From positions 1 through 64,000 of the IMG/VR virus record IMGVR_UViG_3300030103_002259: 64,000 bases of DNA. One strand, written 5' to 3'. Shown here in pieces: positions 12,501 to 22,200 of this stretch. The notes beneath the pieces were generated by a model. It saw only the letters and a list, made by a program, of their open reading frames with translations. It did no database searches and had not been told where the DNA came from. The translations under genes and the position numbers were made by a program. The DNA is from a virus. Position 1 is the first letter of the stretch. Every line of letters starts with the position of its first letter.

Positions 12501-15500
12501 ATCATTAACAATATTTTGAATAGCAACACTAGACATATCCATTTCTACACCAATGGCTCTTAAAAAACTATTAGCTTTTTTATAATTAAACTGACCATTT
12601 GTACCAAAATCTTTAAGAACTTCATCTATTTTTAATACAGGTCTTGTTTTAACTTTACTAACATATGGATTTGTAGTAGAATCACTAACTTTAAAATTAA
12701 CTTCCCAATCTCTTCTAACTTGATATACATCAAAATTAGTTCTAGACATTCTAGCGCCATAAGTATCTCCTTCATCTTTATTAGACTGTAGATTTAGTTG
12801 TACATATGGTATTCTAGGCTTTTTAAAATCTTGCCAAAAACTAGTTTCTAGATCAAACTCAGCACCATCTTTGTACTGTGCTCCAGGATTAGGTAGTAGA
12901 TTTAAAAGCTGAGATAGTTCAGGGTAGTTTTGAGAGTTCTCCATGATCCTGTTGTACATATCTTGCTCATCAAAAGAACCTTGTAAAATTTTAGCTAACC
13001 TATTCCAAGTAATATCTATAGGTTGTATATCAGGTATACCAAAAAAGTCATTAACTATTATAGCCTCGCCAGCATCATTCTTTTCAACTTTATTAATACT
13101 AGCTAAAAGCATTAATGTGTCCATACCAGCAAGTTCTCTTGAAGATATGGTATTACCACCTTCTCTTTTAAATAGCTCACTAGCTTCTAAATTACTTGGG
13201 TCTTCTATTTCAACAAAAGTATCACCTAAAACTTTATAGATTGATTTTTCAATATTATATGAAATAACATTTTCTTGAAGTATATCAGTTTCAAAAACTT
13301 CTACAGGATCACCAAAATTGTCAATAATCTTATCTAGAAGAGTTAGTTTATCTTTTAAATCTTTTTCTAGAACTACATCTGGATTTTCTACTTTGTCATT
13401 GTTTTCAATAACTTGATCATAAATATCTCTATACTGCTCTCTAATACCAAAAACTTTATCAGAGACATCTTGATATAAAGCTATTTTATCATCTGTATTT
13501 CTTAATATCCTAAGTCCAGCTGCAGTAGTTTGATCTTCTAAATTGTATAATCTTATCTCATTTGCAATTAAATTATCTACAAGTTTTGAGGCTTTAATAG
13601 ACTCATCAATAGAAAAGTTTTCATTAATTGTTTTAGACCTATTTAGTTCAGTGAATATAATATTATTCATTGAAGGTGTAAGGTTAGATAAAATTGAAGG
13701 GTTGTCAGAAGCTCTATATAAATTTTCAAACAATTCTTTAACTACAGGTATATCAAGTGGAGTACTAACAACATCTCTTTTACTAACACCTGTAAATAAA
13801 GATTTTAAAAAGTTATATATCTTTCTAAAGATTCTACCTATAACACCTTGACGTTTTTGTTTACCTTTTGATATAGCAAAAGTTCTAAAAGATTCTGCTA
13901 AGTCTTCTTCAATTTCTAAAAATGATTTGTTTTTCCACTTATCATTTTTCATAACCTCATTATACAGTGAGATCTTTTCTTTTCTTGTTAAAAACAACTG
14001 TGAGAAACCATGCCATGCTTCATGATATACATCTACGGATGTACCACCATCTCCTTCATATAAAGTTATACCAAAGTTTTGCCAAGTAGCATAAGCATCT
14101 GAATTTACTATTTCAGTAATTCTAGTTAAACTAATGTGTTTACTTAAAGGTGAATTGCTCCACCAAGTCTCAGCTGCATCACGATCTTTTTTAGATGTAA
14201 AAACTTGCTTTAAATAAGCTTTTTCACGCTTAAGTTTTCTAGAACTATTTAAATTACGACCAGGTGTATTTAAAATATCATCTAATAAATTTACCTTAGT
14301 TGCAGGATTATTTTCTACAGCTTCTTTTTTAGACTCAGCCTTTTTAGCTTTAAACTTTGTCTTTTTCTTTTTAGGAGCTTCCTTATCTTTTTTCTTAGAT
14401 TTAGCTTGTTCATATCTTTTTTCAATATCTGTTTTTGTTCTTGTTTTAGGTCTACCCACCTCATATGCTTCTTCTGAAGCAGGTAAAAGATTGTTAGGGA
14501 TAGAATAGTTCATATATGCATTTAACCCATTAAAGTATGCGTTATCTACATCTTGAAATTCTATTTTCATAAAAGGAGCTATAAAATCAAAATACTTTTG
14601 TTCATTAGTAGTGATTTTACCTTCTGATATATTGTAATCTGTAAAAGACCCATTTTTATATGTACCATTAAAATGCACATTAGCTGGATATGTCTTCACA
14701 CCTTTAAAATCAACAGCCGACATTAAATGCTCTTTTATTAAAGTTCTAGTATCTTCAGTATAAAGATCTTCTTGTTTAATAGTCTCACCTTTTATTTTAA
14801 CTACAAGTTGAGGTACATTATCAATAACTCTCATTTTTGCAGTTATTCTATCTCTATTTGTTCTCTGACCTCTTGGTATAGAGTTATTTATAAACACCTC
14901 AAAATAAGCTTGTCTTTGTTCAGGTGTAAGCTCTCTTCCATTCAGTGTAGCCTTTGTAGTTAATACGTCAGCAATCTTATCTGCAAGTTCAGATGTGATA
15001 TCTCCTCTTTGAAAGTAAATTTGTTGATCAATAGTTACTCCAGGTTTTTTTCTAGATACCATAATCATTTGATACCCCTTCTTAGGACCTGTAGTTATTT
15101 GCTCATATTGCTTCACATCCTCTAAAGTAAGACCAGCTTGTGATAAAGACATTGTTCTTGTCCTATCTGTTTGGATACCAAAACTACCACCTGTAATTGG
15201 TAGTAATACTGCAGCGTCCTCCTCTGATAATAAAAACTCTCTTAATCTATAAAGCTCATTTAATTGTAGCTCTTGCTGCTCTGCAATTTCTTTTACTTTT
15301 TGCTCATAAAATTCTTTAGTAACCTTTTTAGCTTTTGGTTGAGCTTCCATTTGCTTAACTAATCTAGAAGCAATAACTTCTGGTTCAACTAGATTATAAT
15401 GTCTTTTACTCCTATTAGATAGTAATAGTTTATCACCAACTAAATTTACTTGTCTTAAATAACTATATACTATTCTTCCAGCGCCTTCTTCTGTTATCCT

Positions 15501-16274
15501 AGCATTATCATCAAAATATAAAGGTCTACCTTCAGCATTTGATACTATTGTAATAATACCTTCATAGCTAGGATTTTTATCTAGAAAATTACGGTCATCT
15601 GTAGTTAGCATTTCTTTTGGGACCTCAGATGATTTCATTGCAACTAAAGCTACAGGTGTACCGTCATAAAGAATCTCATTAGTATCTGACTCTTTTTGTC
15701 TTGCTAGATATACTATATCTTTTATAACCTCATAAAAAAGTTTTTTTTCTGGATCTAATTGATTTCTTTCAAACTCAGAAACTTCTTCAGGATTAGCAGA
15801 GTAGGCCATTTGTGTAGTAGTTGCCCAAGGAAAAACAATCTTAGCGCCTTCATTCTCATTATAAGACCAAAGAATTTTTTCTTCTTTACCTTCTACTGGT
15901 TTAGATGGTTGACTTTTTCTTTCTCTATTAGCTTCTTTTATTTCCTCTTCAGTTTCTTCTTTAGTTGGTTTTGGATCTGTTACGGCCATCATTACATTCC
16001 AAAGATTATTAAAATCTACACGCATTTTAGCAAGATTGTTAAAATCAAAATCTTGCTCAACTAATTTTTCTATAATAGCTTCATCTTGAGAAACTAAATT
16101 TAAAATATCAGGAACAGCTTGAGCATAAAGTTTTGCTTTAGCTTTATCTGGGACAAGGTCATACAACTCTCTAATAAAAGAATTTATATTAATTGGTTCA
16201 GCACCCTCCATTATATCTTTATATAATAGAGAGTATACTTGAAGTGCTTGTTCGCTATTTAATTTACAGGCCAT
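6525..16274 (-). CDS. Virion RNA polymerase of crAss/YonO type, giant fusion protein (3249 aa)
   Basis: The catalytic loop reads S-G-G-D-F-D-I-D-K-L, with Asp at 2220, 2222 and 2224, matching the DxDxD metal-binding loop of two-barrel RNA polymerases. An RxP element (R2181, P2183) stands 39 residues before it, as in multisubunit beta-prime. Upstream, DYVTFESGSK (about 1885-1895) and a KSIFSTQMRKL element (about 1935-1946) look like the second, lysine-bearing barrel. The N-terminal half also holds an HEAWH zinc motif (751-755) with Glu 790/794 as possible third ligand, and a Lys-rich linker near 615-650. Known: in crAss-like phages such a polymerase is packaged and injected to transcribe early genes. 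It sits between other giant cargo genes with gaps of 2-3 bases. The polymerase call is firm; the fused protease is odd and may act in maturation. Confidence 0.92.
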   Translation of the reverse strand: MACKLNSEQALQVYSLLYKDIMEGAEPININSFIRELYDLVPDKAKAKLYAQAVPDILNLVSQDEAIIEKLVEQDFDFNNLAKMRVDFNNLWNVMMAVTDPKPTKEETEEEIKEANRERKSQPSKPVEGKEEKILWSYNENEGAKIVFPWATTTQMAYSANPEEVSEFERNQLDPEKKLFYEVIKDIVYLARQKESDTNEILYDGTPVALVAMKSSEVPKEMLTTDDRNFLDKNPSYEGIITIVSNAEGRPLYFDDNARITEEGAGRIVYSYLRQVNLVGDKLLLSNRSKRHYNLVEPEVIASRLVKQMEAQPKAKKVTKEFYEQKVKEIAEQQELQLNELYRLREFLLSEEDAAVLLPITGGSFGIQTDRTRTMSLSQAGLTLEDVKQYEQITTGPKKGYQMIMVSRKKPGVTIDQQIYFQRGDITSELADKIADVLTTKATLNGRELTPEQRQAYFEVFINNSIPRGQRTNRDRITAKMRVIDNVPQLVVKIKGETIKQEDLYTEDTRTLIKEHLMSAVDFKGVKTYPANVHFNGTYKNGSFTDYNISEGKITTNEQKYFDFIAPFMKIEFQDVDNAYFNGLNAYMNYSIPNNLLPASEEAYEVGRPKTRTKTDIEKRYEQAKSKKKDKEAPKKKKTKFKAKKAESKKEAVENNPATKVNLLDDILNTPGRNLNSSRKLKREKAYLKQVFTSKKDRDAAETWWSNSPLSKHISLTRITEIVNSDAYATWQNFGITLYEGDGGTSVDVYHEAWHGFSQLFLTRKEKISLYNEVMKNDKWKNKSFLEIEEDLAESFRTFAISKGKQKRQGVIGRIFRKIYNFLKSLFTGVSKRDVVSTPLDIPVVKELFENLYRASDNPSILSNLTPSMNNIIFTELNRSKTINENFSIDESIKASKLVDNLIANEIRLYNLEDQTTAAGLRILRNTDDKIALYQDVSDKVFGIREQYRDIYDQVIENNDKVENPDVVLEKDLKDKLTLLDKIIDNFGDPVEVFETDILQENVISYNIEKSIYKVLGDTFVEIEDPSNLEASELFKREGGNTISSRELAGMDTLMLLASINKVEKNDAGEAIIVNDFFGIPDIQPIDITWNRLAKILQGSFDEQDMYNRIMENSQNYPELSQLLNLLPNPGAQYKDGAEFDLETSFWQDFKKPRIPYVQLNLQSNKDEGDTYGARMSRTNFDVYQVRRDWEVNFKVSDSTTNPYVSKVKTRPVLKIDEVLKDFGTNGQFNYKKANSFLRAIGVEMDMSSVAIQNIVNDPRFAIRFGVDQIYRILENVNKSTDKDFKEEFAMNPLKNLFEGKGNEDVRGRLRVLAELQNQFSDRFSNFSVTNPEKSRVWEHFLDNTITRMVTSINYASSWQELTGYRDADPNQLFKHMYWMNPDNNTQTQFSVLLGSIFDLQEGSSTFGEKKENALVLQNVAGTQLIDKNENSVGRNTASMDSTSKMLQEFHSMLLNGVEEFMRHASKNTAMGITTSNPINTYDGKSSAKLYVDVQAFMPGRFGEDRGTDIMTNYLAGEVNRIVRYNIGDYSNIKGYNRKVKNKLGQEVDAGSALTAFDDILSYDTQKAIYAKVKDAEKLNNPNYNFKPVLLADAELLENVRQDIQDYFDRVTEQTNNKLSKASYVDQSLLDKVDIRGYNLTSEELQKVLVKAYVYNSWIHKFETTILAYGDAVQYNHAKEEFHKRNAGLGAGGRGFRSDLRAQKFINDNSIFKRYYADRLGKPKRRYDGTLNTAIIKEIENDSSMYSEYLKHLESVYFKRLKNRDKAKKLAKTAMGEYLGMKVGDGQGYVTFESYRMLKKLENNWTDNQERLYRKVALGESLAIEDLIEYFPPYKVQYFGNIQNKGLPVTSFHKFSLAPLVPGVVEETSPLHQMHMKMMDQEIDYVTFESGSKISHIGSGDQVLVNGEFNNELEFTKNVIFAEYLKNQTEVNKSYKGKSIFSTQMRKLILEGLYTQGVIDTTDDSKITSKKVKRYLDHVADYTELAKFELLEEIGYKEDGENNFVPKGPGSTAKLVQIIRTNLEREDLLSDNLIEFIDVFDSGELQHDTSFHPDAAKIEKVLLSIINKRIIKPKIKGEPLVQKSSALYGINLPTYFRDKKKGNKTAAMKVAIAMQGDYYNLFNLKYSEKAGSLEFIKVTDENGELDIEASLARLNEKIKDESWLDANDGANRKAITLVGVRIPVQGLNSMEFAEVYEFLAPQASNIVVVPEEIVAKSGGDFDIDKLTFFMNNLDAVGKIIKPEFSDTKALKSDIAKNGLEAQKIAKQKAGLENEMINDIREILEMPHNYASLITPNGTFILKDIADKLSKKVMDYNPNAVMDRDGKFVDIKGISPTRIFEPLYNLYKHESNAVGKRTLGLGAVENTFNVIMNAAGAKMPEFINIGKNKSEKRQVNMYLRHHKFGDTDRISLSNQYDVDGVNKIADVISQMMNGWVDVEKDAWIFFIQGNYEVAPQLLYLVKAGVPVEEAIYFVSNPLVREYVEQQRLAKSTFAKLLGTEPNAPQFAKRQAASNVIGNNNVAGLNMKSKNSARNETGENLISDLFSNRKDKTFTLDEMRKVIDTNDKQSDLSHAMFLHYLSLEAQVSGLTRLKLSSNPDTSTKSTISDVEQTEADLDMEKVGDHAELLESFMNDSVISSFFNGPLSIALSKSLFTLRFNKAVSDFLIVKDEQITRDLIPMMFPGGNKEQFATTFRNDLVSFLFQNELRKYKLGDYYNSFETKTSFRTKPIDNFSRGAFVKDGILYVDEKTLQQEFINRDWEEGSDSDTSYESRDMFALNPGTFMRNGGKNYNEYLKFVLERETLRDVLPIQTLSKTTEFATELSRTQEMKPDLSSAKQSRYTYEKMISHRALTNTMNIYHMFIDPNYAFGIRYADLLDEFPNLKSNYEVLQKLQLDSNSNQTVFNLYIPEKDYTNDLSNLYTKNLLDLANPSVVKSIDQEENYRISRFFTDLKLFAFMQSGLNKEKVSITNVVDYTPFIQLLELGEKDLLNTLNTAGNKFLDNFFTLFQNQNSKYNPNKKLFKDYLANIDYENPARIKDVLNPTQERNLEETVQEDIEEDINEDIVPSNRLGLSITARSNIFTYNDNGAQTGYYENLVNANQDVVFIHNSTIKELQEDYTINFGGQSRFVALADDMSIDIPTGQDAQNDGMANTPYTYESIKELYERRINEIKKVNESQVVIAFPESGFGKNLPQELFVYLSKRLFEEFGYLNPGSTQYDIVEELVAQTQGISDKEVLAMLELQEDPFKC

Positions 16275-16276
16275 TA

Positions 16277-19200
16277 TTAGCAGTTTTCTGAATTATCTTT
16301 TAATTGTCTTAATAGGTCTTCTCTGCTATTTTCAGTGGCATTTGTTTTAGCCTTATCTATAGCTTCTTTATCTTCACCTAATTTTTTAAGATCAGCAATA
16401 TTTTCTGTTGCTATATCATTATCTTCTGGCGTAATTTCTAGTTCCATAGTTTCCTCTTCAGTTATTCTACTAAATGTTGATTTAAGCTCAATCTTCGAAT
16501 AATCTCTTGTATTTTTACTAATTATATTTTGCACAACAACCAACGGTCTAATACTTTCTTTATTCTTTATACTTTTTACTAAATATATAGATCCATCATT
16601 ATTAAGAGACAAATATGTTTCACCAGGAATTAAATTTTCTATATCCATTGACTTATTAATCTCTTGTAACTTAGTACTATAAGCTTCTTTAACAGCGTCA
16701 AGGTTTAATTCTGAACCGTCTTTATTAGCTTCCAAGAATGCTTTTTCATAAGCAGCTTTAATTGTGCTAGCATTAGCCTCATTAATATCTGTAATCAAAG
16801 GATTCTCTTGCTCCTCTCTAGTTTCAAGAATATCTAAACCTCTAGATTTTTTAATATCTGCTTTTAACTCTCTTGTTGTAGACGGTCTAAGAACTCTCTT
16901 TGTCTCTTGTCGTCTAGGCTCTGCATTCTCAGGTACACTAGACCTTTCCTGTATTTTTTCGGGATCAAAGAGGTCTTTGACTTCTCCTTTTTGTCTTTTA
17001 CTGATTTTGCCATCCTTGTTTAATTTAATTAATTCTAAATCTGATAATAGTAAATTTAGTGAATTTATTTGTCTTACTATATCATCTACAATATCACCTC
17101 TGTTTATAAAATCAAATCCTAGCTGTTCAAGCTTTATAATTGAATCTTTAACCCAATCAATAAGTTCTTGACCATTCTGATATGATACACCTTCTAAACC
17201 TTCATCTATTAATGTATCCATAGCAGCAGGATAGTTTTCTGATAGAATAGAATCTATAGCTTCTGATATAGTTTGATTGATAGATAATCTTCCAATTTCT
17301 TTTAGATCTCTAACTTCATCAGAACCAACCCTATTCTTAGTTATTTTTTGAAAACTATTAGGTAATTTATTTAAAGCAAAAATATAACTATTTAGATTAC
17401 CACCTCGTAAATATACAGTTGGATTGTTGTTAGATAACTCTGTTATTTCAGAGTCAATTCTTTTCTTCTCTGACTGAAATCTAGATATTTTTCTAATAAT
17501 ACGATTAGTATCATTTTTAGATTTAGCTTTAGCCTGGTTTTTCCTGAGCTGAAATATTTTAACACTTAAATCAGATGAAGCTTTCTTAAGTCTATTTATT
17601 TTATTTGAATTTTGTTTATAGCTTAATAATGTAATAGCCCCTGAAGCATCGCGCAGTACATCATATTTTACACCATTAATTGTAGCAATTGATTCTTGTG
17701 GGTTATCAAACTTAGCATTTATAACTTGTGCATCAACAACTCTTTGCTGACCCACTTTTTCAATTGTAGCTGTAGGTTGTATACCTATATCCATGATACT
17801 AATATCACCGTCACTAACAGGTTTTAAATTGAATAATATCTCTGTTATTTCTGATCCAGGTTTAGCTTTTTTCTTTTCTAATTTAGAAATTTCAGATTTT
17901 AAATTTGATATAACCTCATCACTCTTAAATTCACTAGCTTGTTCTAAAGACAAATCATTACGAAGTTGTTCCAAAGCAATCTCTGTTGCCATATCTGCAG
18001 GGGCTTCTTGTCTCAATGCGTATCTACCATTAGGTAATTGAACTAAGGTTCCTGTTTCTCCCTGATAGATAATCATATTGCCTATGTTATCACGGAGACT
18101 AAGCTGTGTAGGATCAGAAGATGGTATTGTTGAGTCTACAGAAACCTCACCTTTAGCATTTTCCCCTTCGATTTTTGTTAAATTTGGCTCTATTCTCTCT
18201 ATACCATAGTTAGCAACTTCTGTAAGATACTCTATTTCTATAGTATCATCTTGAATGCCACTCATCATACCTGGCTTTTTAATAGAGTTAATATAACCAT
18301 CAATAGTTACATTTAATTCTAATGGTAATAAACCAATAGACTCTACATTTATACCAGTCATATTATAAAATAAATCACTGTAAATAGTTTGTTGGGCTCT
18401 AAAGTAGGATTCTTTATCATACCTTTCGCCTGTACCAAACCTTGACCATGTACCAGGTTGAGCAGTTTTAATATCTATAATCTTAACATTACCTTCTGTA
18501 TCTACAGCAAGAAGATCAATTTCTCCTGTAATACCGTGTTCTAATAAATTTTTATCAAAAAGTAAAACATTCTCAGAAAGAATTTGCCACTTACCATCTA
18601 TAACACCTTCTCTAAGTTTAGAAATAATACCACTACCTGTTTTGAATAATGCATCAAAAGCCTCTCTTGACATAACATCTGAAATTTTCACAGGAAGACC
18701 TTTCATTTCTACAGTTGAATCATAGTTAAAATCTATAAATCCTGGACCACCTTGTTCAGCTTTAGGAGTTAAAAACATTCTAGTAAGTATATCTACAGTA
18801 TTACCACTCTCTGAGTAATGATTCATTGCAAGTTTTCTAACAACACGATCTAGTGTTTCAAAAGTTGGATTCTTTCTAAACGCATTCTCTAAAATACCAA
18901 GCTTCTTTTCACTACCAAAACTATTTTTATAATTACTATAAGCTAGCTCTCTAAATCTTGAAATAAACTTATCTATTTTTGACTCTAGAGTGGGTAGCTT
19001 ATCACTTTCAAAAATAGTATTATAAAGATTTTCTATTGGACCAGGCTGACCATCTTCTGTTTTTTCAATTGGATCATATCTAAACTGAGGATCTCCTGTT
19101 AAATCTTGCTTAACTTTTTCAGCTACACTAGTTACACGAGTTGGTCTAGGGTCAGTTTCTTCACGGTCTGCAAATCTTCTACCAGTAACATTACCATCCG

Positions 19201-22200
19201 CATCTTCAATCTCAACAACCTCATTACGTCTATTAATAATGTTATTTGTAATATTTAAAATTACTTCTTGCGCTAGAGTTTGAGGTTGAAAAGCTTTAGA
19301 TCGAGCATCTAAATATCCACGTATTGCTTCTAAGTCAGAATTAATATTTGCTATATCTTCAGCAGTGAGTTGAACTTTTTCATTAGGTTTCTGAGCATTT
19401 GGTGCATACTCTCCATCACGTAGTATAGATTCTAATTTATTATATATTTTACTAATTTCCTCTGACTTTGTATTAGCTGTAGCTTTATAAGGTAAAAAGT
19501 TAAGAGTAGGAGGTTTTGCTAACTCTTCTGCTTTTAAACGGTTTACTCTAGCTAACTCTTCATTAAGCTCATCAATTAAATAAACTTGTTGTTTTAACCA
19601 TCTATCCCTTAAAGTTTCATATTTATTAGGATCTACCTCTTTTAAATTTTCACTCTCCTCTAAATCAGTTACTAAAAATTCATCAAACTGAAAAGTTATC
19701 TCTTCCTGAGCATCAACATCAAAATCTTTAAATGGTGTATCTGTAGTGTAAAACGCAGGAGCATTTATTTCTCTATCAGAAGATCTAAACTCATCAGTCA
19801 ACTTTTCTAAAAGAGCATCATACTCCTCATTAATTTGTTTAACAGACTCCTTATAAGATACATTTATTGGATCTAACAGATAAGCATCAGCGTTTTCTCC
19901 AACTATAAGTTTATCAGTTTCAGCATCATTAATTTCTTGTTGAAGCTGATCTTTAACATCAGTCAAATATGCAGACAAAATTAACTTTTGAAATGCAGCA
20001 CCTACCTGAGTATCTCGTAATACAGACTCATCAACATCAGCTTTTATTTTATCAGCAGTCTTATTTAATTTTTGTAAGCTTTCTGGTATAGTAATTAATC
20101 TTTCTACAGATTCTTGAAACTGTTCCTCAGTAATAAACCCTTCTGCAACTGTAGATTGATATGCAGCCTCCAGCAATACATAATCATTACTTTCTAATTG
20201 ATTTAGAATACTATTTAGTAGGTTCATTCTTGCAACTAAATCTATACGTTGTTGCTCAGTATCAACCTCTCTTTTATCAATCTCTTTTAGTAGTTCATCA
20301 AGAGTATTACCAAACTTTTCTTTAAATGCAATATCAAACTCTTCTTTTTCATAATTAAGAGCTTCGGTTCTAGCAGCTTCTATCTCATTTTTTCTAGCCT
20401 CAAAAGTATCTTTATCAGTAACATCCTCTTGATCATCTCTCTGATAGTCTGCCTCAGCAGCCATTTCAAATAATTCTACATACTCCTCATATAAAAGACT
20501 ATCCTTATTTATTATTCTTTTGTTAGTTATATCTATAAAATAATCAGGTAGTTTATCATGATCTTCAACCCAGTCTGCAAACTGTTCTAGATCTACAAAG
20601 ATACCTTTATCTGCAAGCTCATTTATTAAAGCATTTTTTTCTATATTAGATTGATTAGCATCAACTATATCTTTAAAGTATTGCTCTCTATTATTATAGA
20701 GATCTTTCATCCACTTAAAATTAGAATCAACATGCTCAAAGAAATCTTTTGGATTACTTAGTAGATTAATATATGTAGCAAGACCAGCATTTTCATTTTT
20801 AATAATGTGCATATTTAATAATGAATCAAATAAATTATCAAAACTTTCATTATCTAATTGCATCTCAAGCTTTGCTCTTTCTTGTGGATCAGAGACTAAT
20901 GACATTAATAAATTTCTAAATGAATCTTTGTATCTTGAAAATTCAGTAGTTTTACCATCTTCAAAATCTTTCATCATTTCATTTAAGACCTGTATCTCAA
21001 CCTCTTCTGGGGTCAATGATGGATCTTTTTCCATCATTTCAGTCTTAAGATTACTAACAATTTTATTTTTAAAGTATGCATTTATCAGATCATTCTGAGC
21101 AGATTCATACTCTTTAAGAGCTTCTATTTTTGCTTGTCTAAATTCTAGGTCTTGATTGATCTCAGATTGATATTCTAAATTAGGATTAGATCTTAAACCA
21201 TCTAACTCAGTTTCTAACATTGCAATCTCTCTACTTAGCTTTGCAGGATCTACTAAAGAACTTACTTCTGAGAAGTTTAAGTTTTTAATAGCATCTACTT
21301 CACTTAGCATATTATAAAGCTTGCTTTGTGTTTTTAGGTTCTCATCAAAAGAACTTTGAAAAAAGACAAAGTTTTGTAGCGCTAATTGGTACGCTCTATT
21401 ATATATTTGAGCCTTCTGATAATCTTCACTACCTTTTTTAAAGTCATCTAAATTAATTTGATACTTCATTTTATCTCTAGCAGCACGGTACCTCTTAGAA
21501 ACCATCTCTGCAGACTGTATATTTGCATCTAAATCAGCTAGAGCTTTTTGACCCTGACCTGACTCAAGCCCCCAAGCTTCTTCAATATCTTTAGGACTAG
21601 CTTCTTTATAAGACTTTAAATTCTTTAAGAACATATCAAAAGTATTATTCTGTAAAGATGTCATAGCAGCACTCATAAATGCGGCAAATGCAGTATCTTT
21701 AGCCTCTTTCTCAGTTATTTCTTCTGAGTCTATTGTTTTAGCAGCTAGCATCTGATTTGCATAATTACTAAATCTTGGGTCAAAAAAGAATTTAGCATCT
21801 TTATGCATTGTGTTTAAAGCATCTTTCATTTGATTAGCCTGTTCTTCTTGACTATCTAAATACTCTTGCCAATTATTTCTATGCTTATAAAATCTATTGT
21901 AACCCATAGTGGCACCATTAACCAATCTACCTGGTAACTGTAAGATAGTTCCCATGGCAAAACCTGATGCAAATGTTTCAAAACCTTGAGCACTAATTTG
22001 TTGATCTATACCATTACTTAATTGACCCAATACATATTGCATGTTTTTAGCGCTTGGGTCATAAAAAGTTTTCTTATAATATTGTTTAGTAGCTTCATTT
22101 AAAACATCTTGAGCAGTCTCTTGAAATCCTTCCATGACATTACCCTTAAAGTAATTCCATGCAGTATTACCCCATACTTTAGGCTTAGTAAATCCTTTTA

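Noticed and set aside
14320-14430. Lys-rich tract in the polymerase giant as a possible frameshift site
   Set aside because: The frame continues undisturbed with normal protein on both sides. It is a basic linker encoded by A-rich codons.
15759-16064. Plus-strand frame of 101 codons rich in Phe and Ser
   Set aside because: Antisense of the Glu/Lys-rich N terminus of the polymerase gene. Phe-rich runs are the expected shadow of Lys/Glu codons.
16764-17171. Plus-strand frame of 135 codons
   Set aside because: Antisense to the 2445-aa gene. Leu/Ser/Ile-rich sequence without motif and no intergenic space.
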